This document shows positions 7,779 through 16,424 of a DNA stretch of 36,406 bases, piece after piece. A program made the position numbers and the translations under genes. How positions within the stretch are numbered: position 1 is the first letter of the stretch; every line of letters starts with the position of its first letter. The notes beneath the pieces are model-generated. The model saw only the letters and a list, made by a program, of their open reading frames with translations, did no database searches and was not told the DNA's origin. The stretch covers positions 1 through 36,406 of the forward strand of contig NZ_JAGTPK010000044.1 in assembly GCF_021147775.1 (NCBI RefSeq). Direction: 5' to 3'. This DNA comes from Pseudomonas californiensis (GTDB lineage Bacteria > Pseudomonadota > Gammaproteobacteria > Pseudomonadales > Pseudomonadaceae).

Positions 7779-9311
7779 TCACGTAGTCAGAGTGCGCAGC
7801 AGGTTCTTGTAGTCCTCACGGATATCCGCGTCGGATTCCTTGAGTTCGTTGATCTTTCGGCAAGCGTGCAAAACGGTGGTGTGGTCACGACCACCAAACA
7901 CGTCGCCAATTTCCGGCAGACTGTGGTTGGTCAGTTCTTTGGACAACGCCATCGCCACCTGACGAGGCCGAGCCACAGAACGGGACCGACGCTTGGACAG
8001 CAGATCAGAAATCTTGATCTTGTAGTACTCGGCAACGGTGCGCTGAATGTTATCCACACTCACCAGTTTGTCTTGCAGCGCGAGCAGGTCTTTCAGCGAT
8101 TCGCGAATCAACTCGATGGTGATGTCACGGCCCATGAAGTGGGAGTGGGCGATAACCCGCTTGAGCGCACCCTCCAGTTCACGAACGTTGGAACGAATGC
8201 GCTGAGCAATGAAGAACGCGGCGTCGTGTGGCAGATCCACCTTGGCCTGGTCTGCCTTCTTCATGAGGATCGCGACACGTGTTTCGAGCTCAGGTGGCTC
8301 GACTGCGACAGTCAGGCCCCAGCCGAAGCGGGACTTGAGGCGTTCTTCGAGACCTTCGATTTCTTTCGGATAACGGTCGCTGGTCAGAATGACCTGCTGT
8401 CCGCCTTCCAGCAAGGCGTTGAACGTGTGGAAAAACTCTTCCTGCGAACGTTCCTTGCGGGCAAAGAATTGAATGTCATCGATCAGCAGTGCGTCCACAG
8501 AGCGATAGAACCGCTTGAATTCGTTGATCGCATTGAGCTGCAAGGCTTTGACCATGTCGGCCACGAAGCGCTCCGAATGCAGGTACACAACCTTTGCGTT
8601 CGGGTTCTTCTTGAGCAGGTGGTTGCCTACAGCGTGCATCAAGTGGGTTTTACCCAGACCTACACCGCCATAAAGAAACAGCGGGTTGTAGCCATGCTTG
8701 GGGTTGTCAGCCACTTGCCAGGCCGCAGCGCGTGCGAGCTGGTTGGATTTGCCTTCGACAAAATTCTCGAAGGTAAACGTGCGATTCAGATAACTGGTGT
8801 GCTTGAGCGCGCCCTCAACCTGGACGGTACGCTGTTCTGCACGAGCAGGTGCCTGCTGAGAGCTGGCGCCCGCCATGGGATCGAAGCTGTCACGCGAAGG
8901 CTCGTCATGGGCCGGTGCACTCTGCACAGGCGACGGCGATGCAGCAGGCGCGGCTGGCGTCGCTACCGGAGCAGGGGACGACACACTGCTGACCGAATTG
9001 GCGGACAACGCCTGAGAGGCGGCCGCAGCCAATGGGGCGTTAGGTGCAGCACGCGGCGCGGAGCTACGTTTGCTTCCTATTAATAAGGAAAGCGCAGGAG
9101 CGAGCCCTTGGCCGTGTTCGCCAAGAAGTTCGAGCAGACGGCCCAGATATTTTTCGTTGACCCAATCGAGAACAAAGCGGTTCGGTGCGTACACACGCAA
9201 CTCGTCGCCTTCAGCTTCGACCTGTAGCGGACGGATCCAAGTGTTGAATTGCTGGGCAGGCAGCTCATCGCGCAACAGCTCCACGCATTGCTGCCAAAGT
9301 TCCACTGACAC
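7779..9311 (-). CDS. dnaA: Chromosomal replication initiator DnaA
   Basis: DnaA (510 residues) binds DnaA boxes and melts the origin. Domain I (about 1-80) precedes a low-complexity Ala/Pro/Ser-rich domain II (about 85-160). The AAA+ domain III has Walker A GGVGLGKT at 215-222 and Walker B LLIDDIQFF near 275-283. Domain IV carries the DnaA signature GGRDHTTVLHACRKI near 473-487. The start is GTG 9311, with AGGGG six bases upstream. The gene reads away from the origin and heads the dnaA-dnaN-recF-gyrB unit. An exact DnaA box (8050-8058) lies inside the gene, and another overlaps the -35 of the predicted promoter, consistent with autoregulation. Confidence 0.98.
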   Translation of the reverse strand: MSVELWQQCVELLRDELPAQQFNTWIRPLQVEAEGDELRVYAPNRFVLDWVNEKYLGRLLELLGEHGQGLAPALSLLIGSKRSSAPRAAPNAPLAAAASQALSANSVSSVSSPAPVATPAAPAASPSPVQSAPAHDEPSRDSFDPMAGASSQQAPARAEQRTVQVEGALKHTSYLNRTFTFENFVEGKSNQLARAAAWQVADNPKHGYNPLFLYGGVGLGKTHLMHAVGNHLLKKNPNAKVVYLHSERFVADMVKALQLNAINEFKRFYRSVDALLIDDIQFFARKERSQEEFFHTFNALLEGGQQVILTSDRYPKEIEGLEERLKSRFGWGLTVAVEPPELETRVAILMKKADQAKVDLPHDAAFFIAQRIRSNVRELEGALKRVIAHSHFMGRDITIELIRESLKDLLALQDKLVSVDNIQRTVAEYYKIKISDLLSKRRSRSVARPRQVAMALSKELTNHSLPEIGDVFGGRDHTTVLHACRKINELKESDADIREDYKNLLRTLTT

Positions 9312-9355
9312 GGATATCCCCTAAGTTGAAAGCCGGTGAGGCAAAAACAACCGCC

Positions 9356-9384
9356 ATTGTAACGACCCGAGGCTGACTTATCCA
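9356..9384 (-). promoter_or_regulatory. Predicted dnaA promoter overlapped by a DnaA box
   Basis: On the minus strand a -10 TACAAT (complement of 9356-9361) is preceded, after 17 bases, by TGGATA (complement of 9379-9384), four of six matches to the -35 consensus. The -35 lies inside the DnaA box TTATCCACA at 9378-9386. Inferred from spacing and consensus only. Confidence 0.55.
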
Positions 9385-9720
9385 CATGTAGGTTGCTCAC
9401 AAACACCTATAAATCAGTGATTCACGACTCCATGAAGCGACAAACGGTATGTGCATAAGCCCTGTGGATAACCCGGCCTCAGCTCGTTGCATAAGTGGGG
9501 GTTGAAATCTGTGGATAAAGCGCCTGTGGATAAAATGCCATTCCATACACAGCTTTTCCGACAGCGCAGCACAGACAGGCCACCGCTTCTCGACAGACTT
9601 TCAGATCTCTGTACACCTTATAAAACATGGCCTTCAGCGTTTTATCCACAGATACTGGCTACGTAAGAATAACAAGCTTTATAAAGAAGCTTTAAATAGT
9701 CTCTCTTTTTATTTCTATAG
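9378..9720. other. oriC: Primary replication origin (oriC) between dnaA and rpmH
   Basis: This gene-free stretch holds six DnaA boxes matching TTATNCACA. They are at 9378-9386 (+), 9450-9458 (-, TTATGCACA form), 9463-9471 (-), 9510-9518 (-), 9525-9533 (-) and 9642-9650 (+). A strongly AT-rich tract follows at about 9657-9720 (AGAATAACAAGCTTTATAAA, then a T-rich run), a good candidate for the unwinding element. The position between dnaA and rpmH is the known origin location in pseudomonads. Parts are collinear with the gap upstream of mnmG at 18040-18340. Confidence 0.92.
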
Positions 9721-9808
9721 CTGAGGGTTGAACGCGTGTCCGGGACAGGCAGGTGAAAACCGACAAATGACCCCTAAAGAAGTAAATGAAGGAAAAGCTG
9801 GTTGGAAA

Positions 9809-9837
9809 TTGACCTGCGAGCCCGCTTTCTCTAGAAT
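9809..9837 (+). promoter_or_regulatory. Predicted sigma70 promoter of rpmH-rnpA-yidD-yidC
   Basis: TTGACC (9809-9814) and TAGAAT (9832-9837) are separated by exactly 17 bases and lie 60 bases upstream of the rpmH start. Both hexamers match the consensus at five of six positions. Confidence 0.75.
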
Positions 9838-9897
9838 CCCCGGTCTCTTAAAACGGGGGCCATTCCGGCCCGTAGTGGACGAACCAGGTAACACGCC

Positions 9898-10032
9898 ATG
9901 AAACGTACTTTCCAACCCAGCACTATCAAGCGCGCCCGCACCCACGGTTTCCGTGCACGTATGGCCACCAAAAACGGCCGTGCAGTTCTTTCGCGTCGTC
10001 GCGCCAAAGGCCGTAAGCGTCTGGCAGTTTGA
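9898..10032 (+). CDS. rpmH: 50S ribosomal protein L34
   Basis: This 44-residue, very basic protein starts [20 protein letters not shown] and contains the [11 protein letters not shown] tail, diagnostic of L34 of the large ribosomal subunit. The length is typical. It is the first gene of the conserved rpmH-rnpA-yidD-yidC unit, diverging from dnaA across the origin. A strong promoter candidate precedes it. The stop codon lies 16 bases before the rnpA start. Confidence 0.98.
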
Positions 10033-10048
10033 TAAATCGGCACAGGAG

Positions 10049-10450
10049 GTGAGTCGAGACTTCAGTCGGGAAAAGCGTTTGCTGACTCCCCGGCATTTCA
10101 AGGCAGTCTTTGACTCCCCTACCGGCAAGGTTCCGGGGAAAAATCTCCTGCTCCTTGCGCGCAACAACGACCTTGATCATCCCCGTCTGGGGCTTGTGAT
10201 AGGTAAAAAGAGCGTGAAGCTTTCCGTTGAGCGCAATCGCTTGAAACGCCTGATGCGCGAATCATTTCGCCAACACCAAGACAGTTTGGTCGGTTGGGAT
10301 ATCGTTATCGTCGCGCGTAAAGGTTTGGGTGATGTAGAAAACCCTGAACTTATTCAGCATTTCGGCAAGCTCTGGAAACGTCTGGCACGTAGCCAACCTG
10401 CTCCAGAACCAAAATCAGAGCCTGTAGGGGTAGACAGTCCAGATGCGTAA
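10049..10450 (+). CDS. rnpA: Ribonuclease P protein component
   Basis: The 133-residue basic protein assists the RNase P RNA in removing 5' leaders from tRNA precursors. The RNase P signature VERNRLKRLMRESFR is present, as are the FKAVFDS and GLVIGKK segments that line the RNA-binding cleft. The start is taken at GTG 10049, which gives MSRDFSREKRLL like other pseudomonads. The only Shine-Dalgarno-like run (AGGAGG, 10044-10049) directly abuts this GTG, an unusually tight geometry, so start selection is somewhat uncertain. The frame continues open upstream through rpmH but without a better start. It overlaps yidD by 8 bases. Confidence 0.95.
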   Translation: MSRDFSREKRLLTPRHFKAVFDSPTGKVPGKNLLLLARNNDLDHPRLGLVIGKKSVKLSVERNRLKRLMRESFRQHQDSLVGWDIVIVARKGLGDVENPELIQHFGKLWKRLARSQPAPEPKSEPVGVDSPDA

Positions 10451-10688
10451 ACTGGCGCTCGTTCCGATCCAGTTCTATCGCTATGCCATTAGCCCGCTGA
10501 TGGCCAGCCACTGTCGTTTCTACCCCAGTTGCTCCTGCTACGCGTATGAAGCCATCGATAATCATGGCCTTTTGCGCGGCGGCTGGCTGACTATTCGTCG
10601 CCTGGGTCGCTGTCATCCGTGGAATCCCGGTGGTTTTGACCCGGTTCCGCCTGTCCCCACCTCCCGTTCTTCTTCGATGGCCGAGTAA
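10443..10688 (+). CDS. yidD: Membrane protein insertion efficiency factor YidD
   Basis: This small 81-residue protein has the family's cysteine- and aromatic-rich pattern: FYRYAISPLMASHCRFYPSC, SCYAYEAI, GGWLTIRRLGRCHPWNPGG. YidD is an amphipathic, membrane-associated factor that improves YidC-dependent insertion of inner-membrane proteins. It starts 8 bases inside rnpA and ends 2 bases before yidC, which indicates translational coupling in the unit. Confidence 0.95.
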   Translation: MRKLALVPIQFYRYAISPLMASHCRFYPSCSCYAYEAIDNHGLLRGGWLTIRRLGRCHPWNPGGFDPVPPVPTSRSSSMAE

Positions 10689-10690
10689 TC

Positions 10691-12379
10691 ATGGATATTA
10701 AACGCACGATCCTGATCGTCGCCCTGGCAATCGTGACCTACGTCGGGGTTCTGAAATGGAACCAAGACTACGGCCAGGCTGCCATGCCGACCCAGAATGT
10801 TGCAGCCAGCAACACCGCACCGGGCATTCCGGATACGGCTGTTGGTAATAATGGTTCTGCTAATTCCGATGTACCAAGCGTTGCCGCAAACAATACGAAT
10901 GCGGCGCCTCTTGAAACGCCGGCCGTAGCCAGCAAAGACCTTATCCACGTCAAGACCGACGTGCTCGATCTGGCGATTGATCCGGTGGGTGGTGACGTCG
11001 TTCAGCTTCGTTTGCCTCTGTATCCACGTCGTCAGGATCGTCCAGACGTTCCTTTCCAGCTGTTTGATAACGGCGGCGAACGTACGTTTCTTGCACAAAG
11101 TGGCCTGATCGGCGCCAACGGTCCCGATTCGCGTCCTTCAGGTCGTCCGGTTTACACGTCCGCGCAAAAGACCTATCAACTGGCTGACGGCCAGGATTCG
11201 ATGGTTGTTGATCTGAAGTTCTCGGACAACGGCGTCAACTACATCAAGCGCTTTACGTTCAAGCGCGGCCTGTACGACCTGGTTGTCACTCAGATTGTGG
11301 ATAACCAGAGCGCTCAACCGTGGTCCGGCAGCCTGTTCGCGCAATTGAAGCGCGACGCCAGCTCCGATCCATCGTCGACGACCGCAACCGGTACCGCCAC
11401 CTATCTGGGTGCCGCACTCTGGACTGCAGCCGAGCCGTACAAGAAAGTGTCGATGAAAGATATCGACAAGGGCCAGATCAAGGAAAACGTTCAAGGTGGT
11501 TGGGTTGCATGGTTGCAACACTACTTCGTGACTGCGTGGATCCCGGATCACAATGCGAGCAATGCCGTTCAGACCCGCAAAGACAGCCAGGGCAACTACA
11601 TCATTGGCTTCACCAGCCCGACCCTGACCGTCGCACCGGGTGCGCAAGGTGAAACCAGCGCCACGTTGTACGCAGGTCCGAAAAGCCAGGCGGTACTCAA
11701 AGAGTTATCCCCAGGTCTGGAACTGACCGTCGACTACGGCATTCTGTGGTTCATTGCCCAGCCGATTTTCTGGTTGCTGCAACATATCCACGCCATTGTC
11801 GGTAACTGGGGCTGGTCGATCATCTTCCTGACCATGCTGATCAAGGGTCTGTTCTTCCCATTGTCCGCCGCCAGCTACAAATCCATGGCTCGCATGCGCG
11901 CTGTGGCTCCAAAGCTTGCAATCCTGAAGGAACAGCATGGCGACGATCGCCAGAAGATGTCCCAGGCGATGATGGAGTTGTACAAGAAAGAGAAGATCAA
12001 CCCGTTGGGTGGATGCTTGCCGATTCTTGTGCAAATGCCAGTATTCCTTTCGCTGTACTGGGTTCTCCTGGAAAGCGTGGAAATGCGTCAGGCTCCATGG
12101 ATCCTGTGGATAACCGACCTTTCCATCAAAGACCCGTTCTTCATCCTGCCGATCATCATGGGCGCTACCATGTTTATCCAGCAGCGTCTGAACCCGACTC
12201 CGCCGGATCCGATGCAGGCCAAGGTCATGAAAATGATGCCAATCATCTTCACGTTCTTCTTCCTGTGGTTCCCTGCTGGTCTGGTTCTGTACTGGGTTGT
12301 GAACAACACCCTGTCGATCGCGCAGCAGGCGTATATCACTCGCAAGATCGAAGCGGCTACCAAGAAAGCTGCCGCCTGA
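10691..12379 (+). CDS. yidC: Membrane protein insertase YidC
   Basis: YidC (562 residues) inserts and folds inner-membrane proteins, alone or with SecYEG; known substrates include Fo subunits a and c of ATP synthase, encoded here at 23-24 kb. An N-terminal anchor (ILIVALAIVTYVGVL) is followed by a large periplasmic domain of about 330 residues, then five C-terminal helices. The YidC/Oxa1 core shows FPLSAASYKSMARMR (groove arginine), INPLGGCLPILVQMP and LVLYWVVNNTLSIAQQ. The end is lysine/alanine-rich. Two exact DnaA boxes (11296-11304 and 12105-12113) lie in the coding sequence. It is followed by a terminator. Confidence 0.98.
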   Translation: MDIKRTILIVALAIVTYVGVLKWNQDYGQAAMPTQNVAASNTAPGIPDTAVGNNGSANSDVPSVAANNTNAAPLETPAVASKDLIHVKTDVLDLAIDPVGGDVVQLRLPLYPRRQDRPDVPFQLFDNGGERTFLAQSGLIGANGPDSRPSGRPVYTSAQKTYQLADGQDSMVVDLKFSDNGVNYIKRFTFKRGLYDLVVTQIVDNQSAQPWSGSLFAQLKRDASSDPSSTTATGTATYLGAALWTAAEPYKKVSMKDIDKGQIKENVQGGWVAWLQHYFVTAWIPDHNASNAVQTRKDSQGNYIIGFTSPTLTVAPGAQGETSATLYAGPKSQAVLKELSPGLELTVDYGILWFIAQPIFWLLQHIHAIVGNWGWSIIFLTMLIKGLFFPLSAASYKSMARMRAVAPKLAILKEQHGDDRQKMSQAMMELYKKEKINPLGGCLPILVQMPVFLSLYWVLLESVEMRQAPWILWITDLSIKDPFFILPIIMGATMFIQQRLNPTPPDPMQAKVMKMMPIIFTFFFLWFPAGLVLYWVVNNTLSIAQQAYITRKIEAATKKAAA

Positions 12380-12404
12380 TCTAACCTGTGAACACGTTGC
12401 ACAG

Positions 12405-12427
12405 AACGCCCCCTCGTGGGGCGTTTT
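12405..12427 (+). terminator. Intrinsic terminator after yidC
   Basis: AACGCCCC / GGGGCGTT form an 8-bp stem around CTCGT, followed by TT. It closes the rpmH-yidC unit 26 bases after the yidC stop and lies just before mnmE. Confidence 0.75.
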
Positions 12428-12457
12428 GCTATCTGTCAGTTGTCCAGGAGCAGGACC

Positions 12458-13828
12458 ATGAACGTCCCTCGTGAAACCATCGCCGCTATTGCCACTGCTC
12501 AAGGACGAGGCGGTGTAGGAATCGTGCGCGTGTCAGGCCCGCTGGCGAGCAAGACCGCCGAAGCCATTATCGGCAGAACGCCCAAACCTCGGTTTGCTCA
12601 TTACGGGCCGTTCGAGGACGGTGCCGGGCAGGTGCTCGACGAAGGCATCGCACTATATTTTCCTGGCCCTAACTCATTTACCGGCGAAGACGTACTGGAG
12701 CTGCAAGGCCATGGCGGCCCAATCGTCATGGACATGCTGTTGCAGCGCTGCCTGCAGTTGGGTAGCCGACTGGCGCGCCCGGGCGAGTTCAGCGAACGTG
12801 CCTTTCTCAACGACAAGCTCGACCTCGCGCAGGCTGAAGCCATCGCCGACCTGATCGAAGCAAGTTCTGCACAAGCAGCCCGCAACGCACTTCGCTCATT
12901 GCAGGGCGCTTTTTCGCAACGTGTGCATAACTTGACTGACAAATTGATCAGCCTGCGCATCTACGTTGAAGCAGCCATCGACTTTCCGGAGGAAGAAATC
13001 GACTTTCTGGCCGACGGTCATGTGCTGAGTATGCTCGACGATGTCCGCCTTGAGTTATCCACAGTCTTGCGCGAAGCCGGACAGGGCGCTTTGTTGCGCG
13101 ACGGCATGACGGTAGTGATTGCTGGCCGTCCTAACGCCGGCAAATCAAGCCTGCTCAATGCGCTGGCTGGACGTGAAGCGGCCATCGTTACCGAGATTGC
13201 CGGCACGACGCGAGACGTTTTACGTGAACATATCCATATCGATGGCATGCCCTTGCACGTGGTGGATACGGCGGGCCTGCGAGACACCCAGGACCAGGTA
13301 GAGATGATCGGGGTACAGCGTGCCGTCAAAGCAATCGCTGAAGCTGACCGGATTCTGCTGGTGGTTGATGCCACGGCGCCTGAAGCGAGTGATCCCTTCG
13401 CGTTATGGCCTGAGTTTCTCGAACAGCGACCAGACCCTGCGAAAGTCACGTTGATCCGTAACAAGGCTGATCTGAGTGGCGACGCGATTGCGTTGGAAAC
13501 CAGCCAGGACGGTCACGTGACCATCAGCTTGAGTGCCCGATCCGGTGGGGAAGGGCTCGAGCTGTTGCGTGAACACCTCAAGGCCTGCATGGGCTATGAA
13601 CAGACCTCGGAAAGCAGCTTCAGTGCGCGCAGGCGTCACCTTGAGGCACTCGGTCACGCCAGTGACTCGCTTGAACACGGCAGGGCGCAGCTGACGCTTG
13701 CTGGAGCGGGCGAATTGTTGGCCGAGGATCTGCGTCAGGCGCAACAGTCTCTGGGCGAAATTACCGGAGCCTTCAGTTCGGATGATCTGCTGGGCAGGAT
13801 TTTTTCCAGCTTCTGTATCGGCAAGTAA
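12458..13828 (+). CDS. mnmE: tRNA modification GTPase MnmE (TrmE)
   Basis: MnmE (456 residues) forms with MnmG the enzyme that installs the cmnm5 group on wobble uridine 34 of certain tRNAs. The N-terminal tetrahydrofolate-binding domain includes GRGGVGIVRVSG. A helical domain carries an inserted G domain: G1 GRPNAGKS at 223-230, G2 TTRD at 250-253, G3 DTAG at 270-273 and G4 NKAD. The essential C-terminal cysteine motif CIGK is intact at 453-456. ATG 12458 is preferred over an upstream in-frame start because AGGAG lies 7 bases before it and the protein begins MNVPRETIAAIAT as in relatives. mnmG, its partner, lies 4.6 kb away beyond an inserted iron-uptake module. A DnaA box lies at 13055-13063. 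Confidence 0.98.
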   Translation: MNVPRETIAAIATAQGRGGVGIVRVSGPLASKTAEAIIGRTPKPRFAHYGPFEDGAGQVLDEGIALYFPGPNSFTGEDVLELQGHGGPIVMDMLLQRCLQLGSRLARPGEFSERAFLNDKLDLAQAEAIADLIEASSAQAARNALRSLQGAFSQRVHNLTDKLISLRIYVEAAIDFPEEEIDFLADGHVLSMLDDVRLELSTVLREAGQGALLRDGMTVVIAGRPNAGKSSLLNALAGREAAIVTEIAGTTRDVLREHIHIDGMPLHVVDTAGLRDTQDQVEMIGVQRAVKAIAEADRILLVVDATAPEASDPFALWPEFLEQRPDPAKVTLIRNKADLSGDAIALETSQDGHVTISLSARSGGEGLELLREHLKACMGYEQTSESSFSARRRHLEALGHASDSLEHGRAQLTLAGAGELLAEDLRQAQQSLGEITGAFSSDDLLGRIFSSFCIGK

Positions 13829-13839
13829 ACCTGTTGGAG

Positions 13840-13860
13840 AGGGCGCAAGACGCGCCCTTT
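13840..13860. terminator. Terminator between mnmE and the TonB receptor gene
   Basis: AGGGCGC / GCGCCCT (13840-13846 and 13852-13858) with a 5-base loop is followed by TT. It lies between convergent genes and may serve both strands, though the T-run is short. Confidence 0.6.
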
Positions 13861-13870
13861 CCATATTTCC

Positions 13871-16318
13871 TTACCAGTTGTAAGAAACCGTCCCCAGCAA
13901 GGTCCGGCTGTCCCCCCAATAGCAGCGACCGGCATCATTGCAGCCTGCGACGTATTCCTTGTCGAACAGGTTCTTGGCGTTTACGTCCAGCGACCAGTTT
14001 TTATCGATCTGGTAACCGACTGCCGCATCCACCAGCGTCACATCCCCAGCATCCAGTTTTCCGTAGAGCGCATTGGGTGTGTACGCGAACGTACTGTCGA
14101 AATAGCGTACACCGCCGCCTACGTAAAACGCACCGAGAGGGCCGTCCAGAAACCGGTATTTGGCCCAGAGCGAGGCCTGATTGCGCGGTACGCCGGTGAT
14201 CTGATGGCCTTCGATCAGAGAGCCAGGCGCATCCTTGGTCACTCGCGCGTCGGTGTACGAATACGCAGCTGTCAGGCTCAGATGACGATTGATATCGCTA
14301 TTGATCTCGAGCTCTGCCCCCTTGGAACGACTTTCACCCACTTGGCGATAGGTCGATGTGGTGGCGTCGAGGTAAGTGTCATCCTGTTTGCGCAGGTCGT
14401 AAACCGAGGCCGTGATCGAGGTATTCCAGCCTGCGGGTTCATATTTCAAACCCACTTCATATTGCGAGCTGGTGATTGGGTCCAGGGGCGCACCGCCATT
14501 GGAGATCTGCTGCACCGGGACAAACGCCGTCGAGTAGCTGACATACGGAGTGATGCCGTTGTCGAACTGGTACATGACGCCGCCCTGATAGGTGAACTTG
14601 CGGTCACTCATCTCCAGGTCGCTCACAGGCGCCAGCTTGTTGCGGAAATCGCTGCCGACCCAGTCCTGACGGCCTCCGAGCAGGAATATCCACTGGTCAT
14701 AGCGGCTTTGCAGTTGCAGGTAGACGCCTTGCATCTGTTGCTCAAGCAAGGTGTTCTGGACTGCGATGGAGGTCACAGGATCACGGCTGTAAACCGGATC
14801 GTAGATATTGATCTGACCTGCAAACCCCGCGTCCCAATCCTGACTGAACGAAGTGCGGTCATGGCTGGCGCCGAACAGAACGGTGTTCTCGAACCCGCCG
14901 GTCTGGAATTTACCTTCTAATTGGTTATCCAGCGAGTACACCATGGACTTGTTATAGCGATCATAAGCTGTGACGTTGAGCAGGTTGCCGAAGCCAGCAT
15001 TATTGAGACTGCCAGGCCAGGTTTCGTGACGGGTAATGCGCGATTGCATGTACCGGGAGTTCTGACGGAACTGCCAATCTTCATTGAAGCTGTGGATAAA
15101 TTCGTAACCCAGGCTCCAGGTTTCACGCTCGAAGGTATTCCAGTCTGGCACACCGAGCATGGTGTCCTTATCCAGCTTGCCGCCGGGGTTGTGCAGCAAC
15201 GTGCCGGCCGCAGGCAGTCCCAGCTCCATGTTGGTGTGGTCTTTCTGATAATTGCTCAGCAGGGTCAACGAGTTGTAGTCGTCGAAATTCAAGGTCAGGG
15301 AGGGCGCTATGTATACCCGATCATCCGGCACGTGATCGACCTGTGTATCAGCATTTCGGCCCAGCATGACAACGCGGCCCTGAATATTGCCTTCGTCATT
15401 CAGAGGGCCAGAGATATCCACAGCCAACTGGCGTCTGTTGTTTGACCCATAGCTCAGTTGCAGCTCGCCGCGCGGGGTTGCAGTTGGGCGTTTACTGACC
15501 AGATTTACCAGACCGCCTGGCGCGTTCTCGCCGTACAGAATCGAAGACGGACCGCGGAACACTTCCACGCGTTCAAGACCGTAGGTTTCGGACGTGGTGT
15601 CATAGCGGTTGCCCTGCACGCGCAGCCCGTCGCGCATAAGTCCGTAGCCATAATCTGTTGCGTTGAAACCCCTGATGAAAAACAGGTCGCCAGCCAGACT
15701 GTCGCCTGCAGCAAAGGGCGGGGCGAAGATTCCAGGTACATAGCCCAATACTTCCGTGAGGGTCTGGGCTTTTTGATCGTTGATGCGCTGGCTCGTGACA
15801 ACTGAAACAGAACGCGGTGTTTCAGCCAGCGACGTACTTGTTTTGGTGCCGGCACGGCTGCGTTCAGCTTTGTAACCGGCGTCGCCAAGGCTGTCTTGAG
15901 CGAAACTGTCCGGGCGAGTGCTGCTGATAGTCGTATCGCCCAATATCATGGAGCCGCTGGCGGGTATTGCCTGCAAGGTATAGCTGCCGGGACCCTGATT
16001 CACGATCTGCAGGCCCGAGCCTTTGAGCAACACAGCGAAACCTTGATCGACCGAATAATTTCCCTGCAGCCCCGGCGAACTGAGCCTGGCAGTTTGGGAG
16101 GGAGAAAATGACAGGGTGACATTTGCCGCAGAGGCGAACTGGCTCAGCGCATCATCGAGCGGGCCAGCGGCTATGGCGTAACGTTGCGTCACCGTGTCAG
16201 CAACAGCATTGCCTGCGATCAGCGGGCTTATGACTGTGGCACCCAATAACAGATGACAAGAGAGGCAATGCCGAAAAAAATGCTGACGAAGATGAAGCGG
16301 AATGGATGCTGGTCGCAT
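13871..16318 (-). CDS. TonB-dependent siderophore receptor with signalling (STN) domain
   Basis: This 815-residue outer-membrane receptor has a signal peptide (residues 1-40, hydrophobic core LLLGATVISPLIAG, cut after AVA). A periplasmic STN signalling domain at about 45-115 starts RYAIAAGPLDDALSQFA. The plug domain (about 155-280) shows SLAETPRSVSVVTSQRI, FFIRGFNATDYG and VEVFRGPSSILYGENAPGGL. The 22-strand barrel ends with an aromatic C-terminus (TVSYNW). The STN domain marks it as a transducer that reports ligand binding to the adjacent anti-sigma/sigma pair. It resembles the FhuA/FiuA/FoxA group, so a hydroxamate siderophore is a reasonable guess, but the ligand is not readable. It lies 106 bases downstream of fecR. 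A DnaA box lies at 15091-15099. Confidence 0.93.
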   Translation of the reverse strand: MRPASIPLHLRQHFFRHCLSCHLLLGATVISPLIAGNAVADTVTQRYAIAAGPLDDALSQFASAANVTLSFSPSQTARLSSPGLQGNYSVDQGFAVLLKGSGLQIVNQGPGSYTLQAIPASGSMILGDTTISSTRPDSFAQDSLGDAGYKAERSRAGTKTSTSLAETPRSVSVVTSQRINDQKAQTLTEVLGYVPGIFAPPFAAGDSLAGDLFFIRGFNATDYGYGLMRDGLRVQGNRYDTTSETYGLERVEVFRGPSSILYGENAPGGLVNLVSKRPTATPRGELQLSYGSNNRRQLAVDISGPLNDEGNIQGRVVMLGRNADTQVDHVPDDRVYIAPSLTLNFDDYNSLTLLSNYQKDHTNMELGLPAAGTLLHNPGGKLDKDTMLGVPDWNTFERETWSLGYEFIHSFNEDWQFRQNSRYMQSRITRHETWPGSLNNAGFGNLLNVTAYDRYNKSMVYSLDNQLEGKFQTGGFENTVLFGASHDRTSFSQDWDAGFAGQINIYDPVYSRDPVTSIAVQNTLLEQQMQGVYLQLQSRYDQWIFLLGGRQDWVGSDFRNKLAPVSDLEMSDRKFTYQGGVMYQFDNGITPYVSYSTAFVPVQQISNGGAPLDPITSSQYEVGLKYEPAGWNTSITASVYDLRKQDDTYLDATTSTYRQVGESRSKGAELEINSDINRHLSLTAAYSYTDARVTKDAPGSLIEGHQITGVPRNQASLWAKYRFLDGPLGAFYVGGGVRYFDSTFAYTPNALYGKLDAGDVTLVDAAVGYQIDKNWSLDVNAKNLFDKEYVAGCNDAGRCYWGDSRTLLGTVSYNW

Positions 16319-16424
16319 TGTTGTAAGCCCTGAGAGTAGCCATTAGCCGCGTTATCGCGATTATCTGTAGGGCCGTTTCACATTTAAAAAAGATAACCCT
16401 GTGGGTAACTATTTTTGTGCACAG

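Noticed and set aside
6628..9083. Long open frames on the plus strand opposite dnaN and dnaA (394 and 405 codons)
   Set aside because: They mirror highly conserved real genes, lack recognisable domains and are rich in His/Gln/Val as expected of antisense translation in a GC-rich genome.
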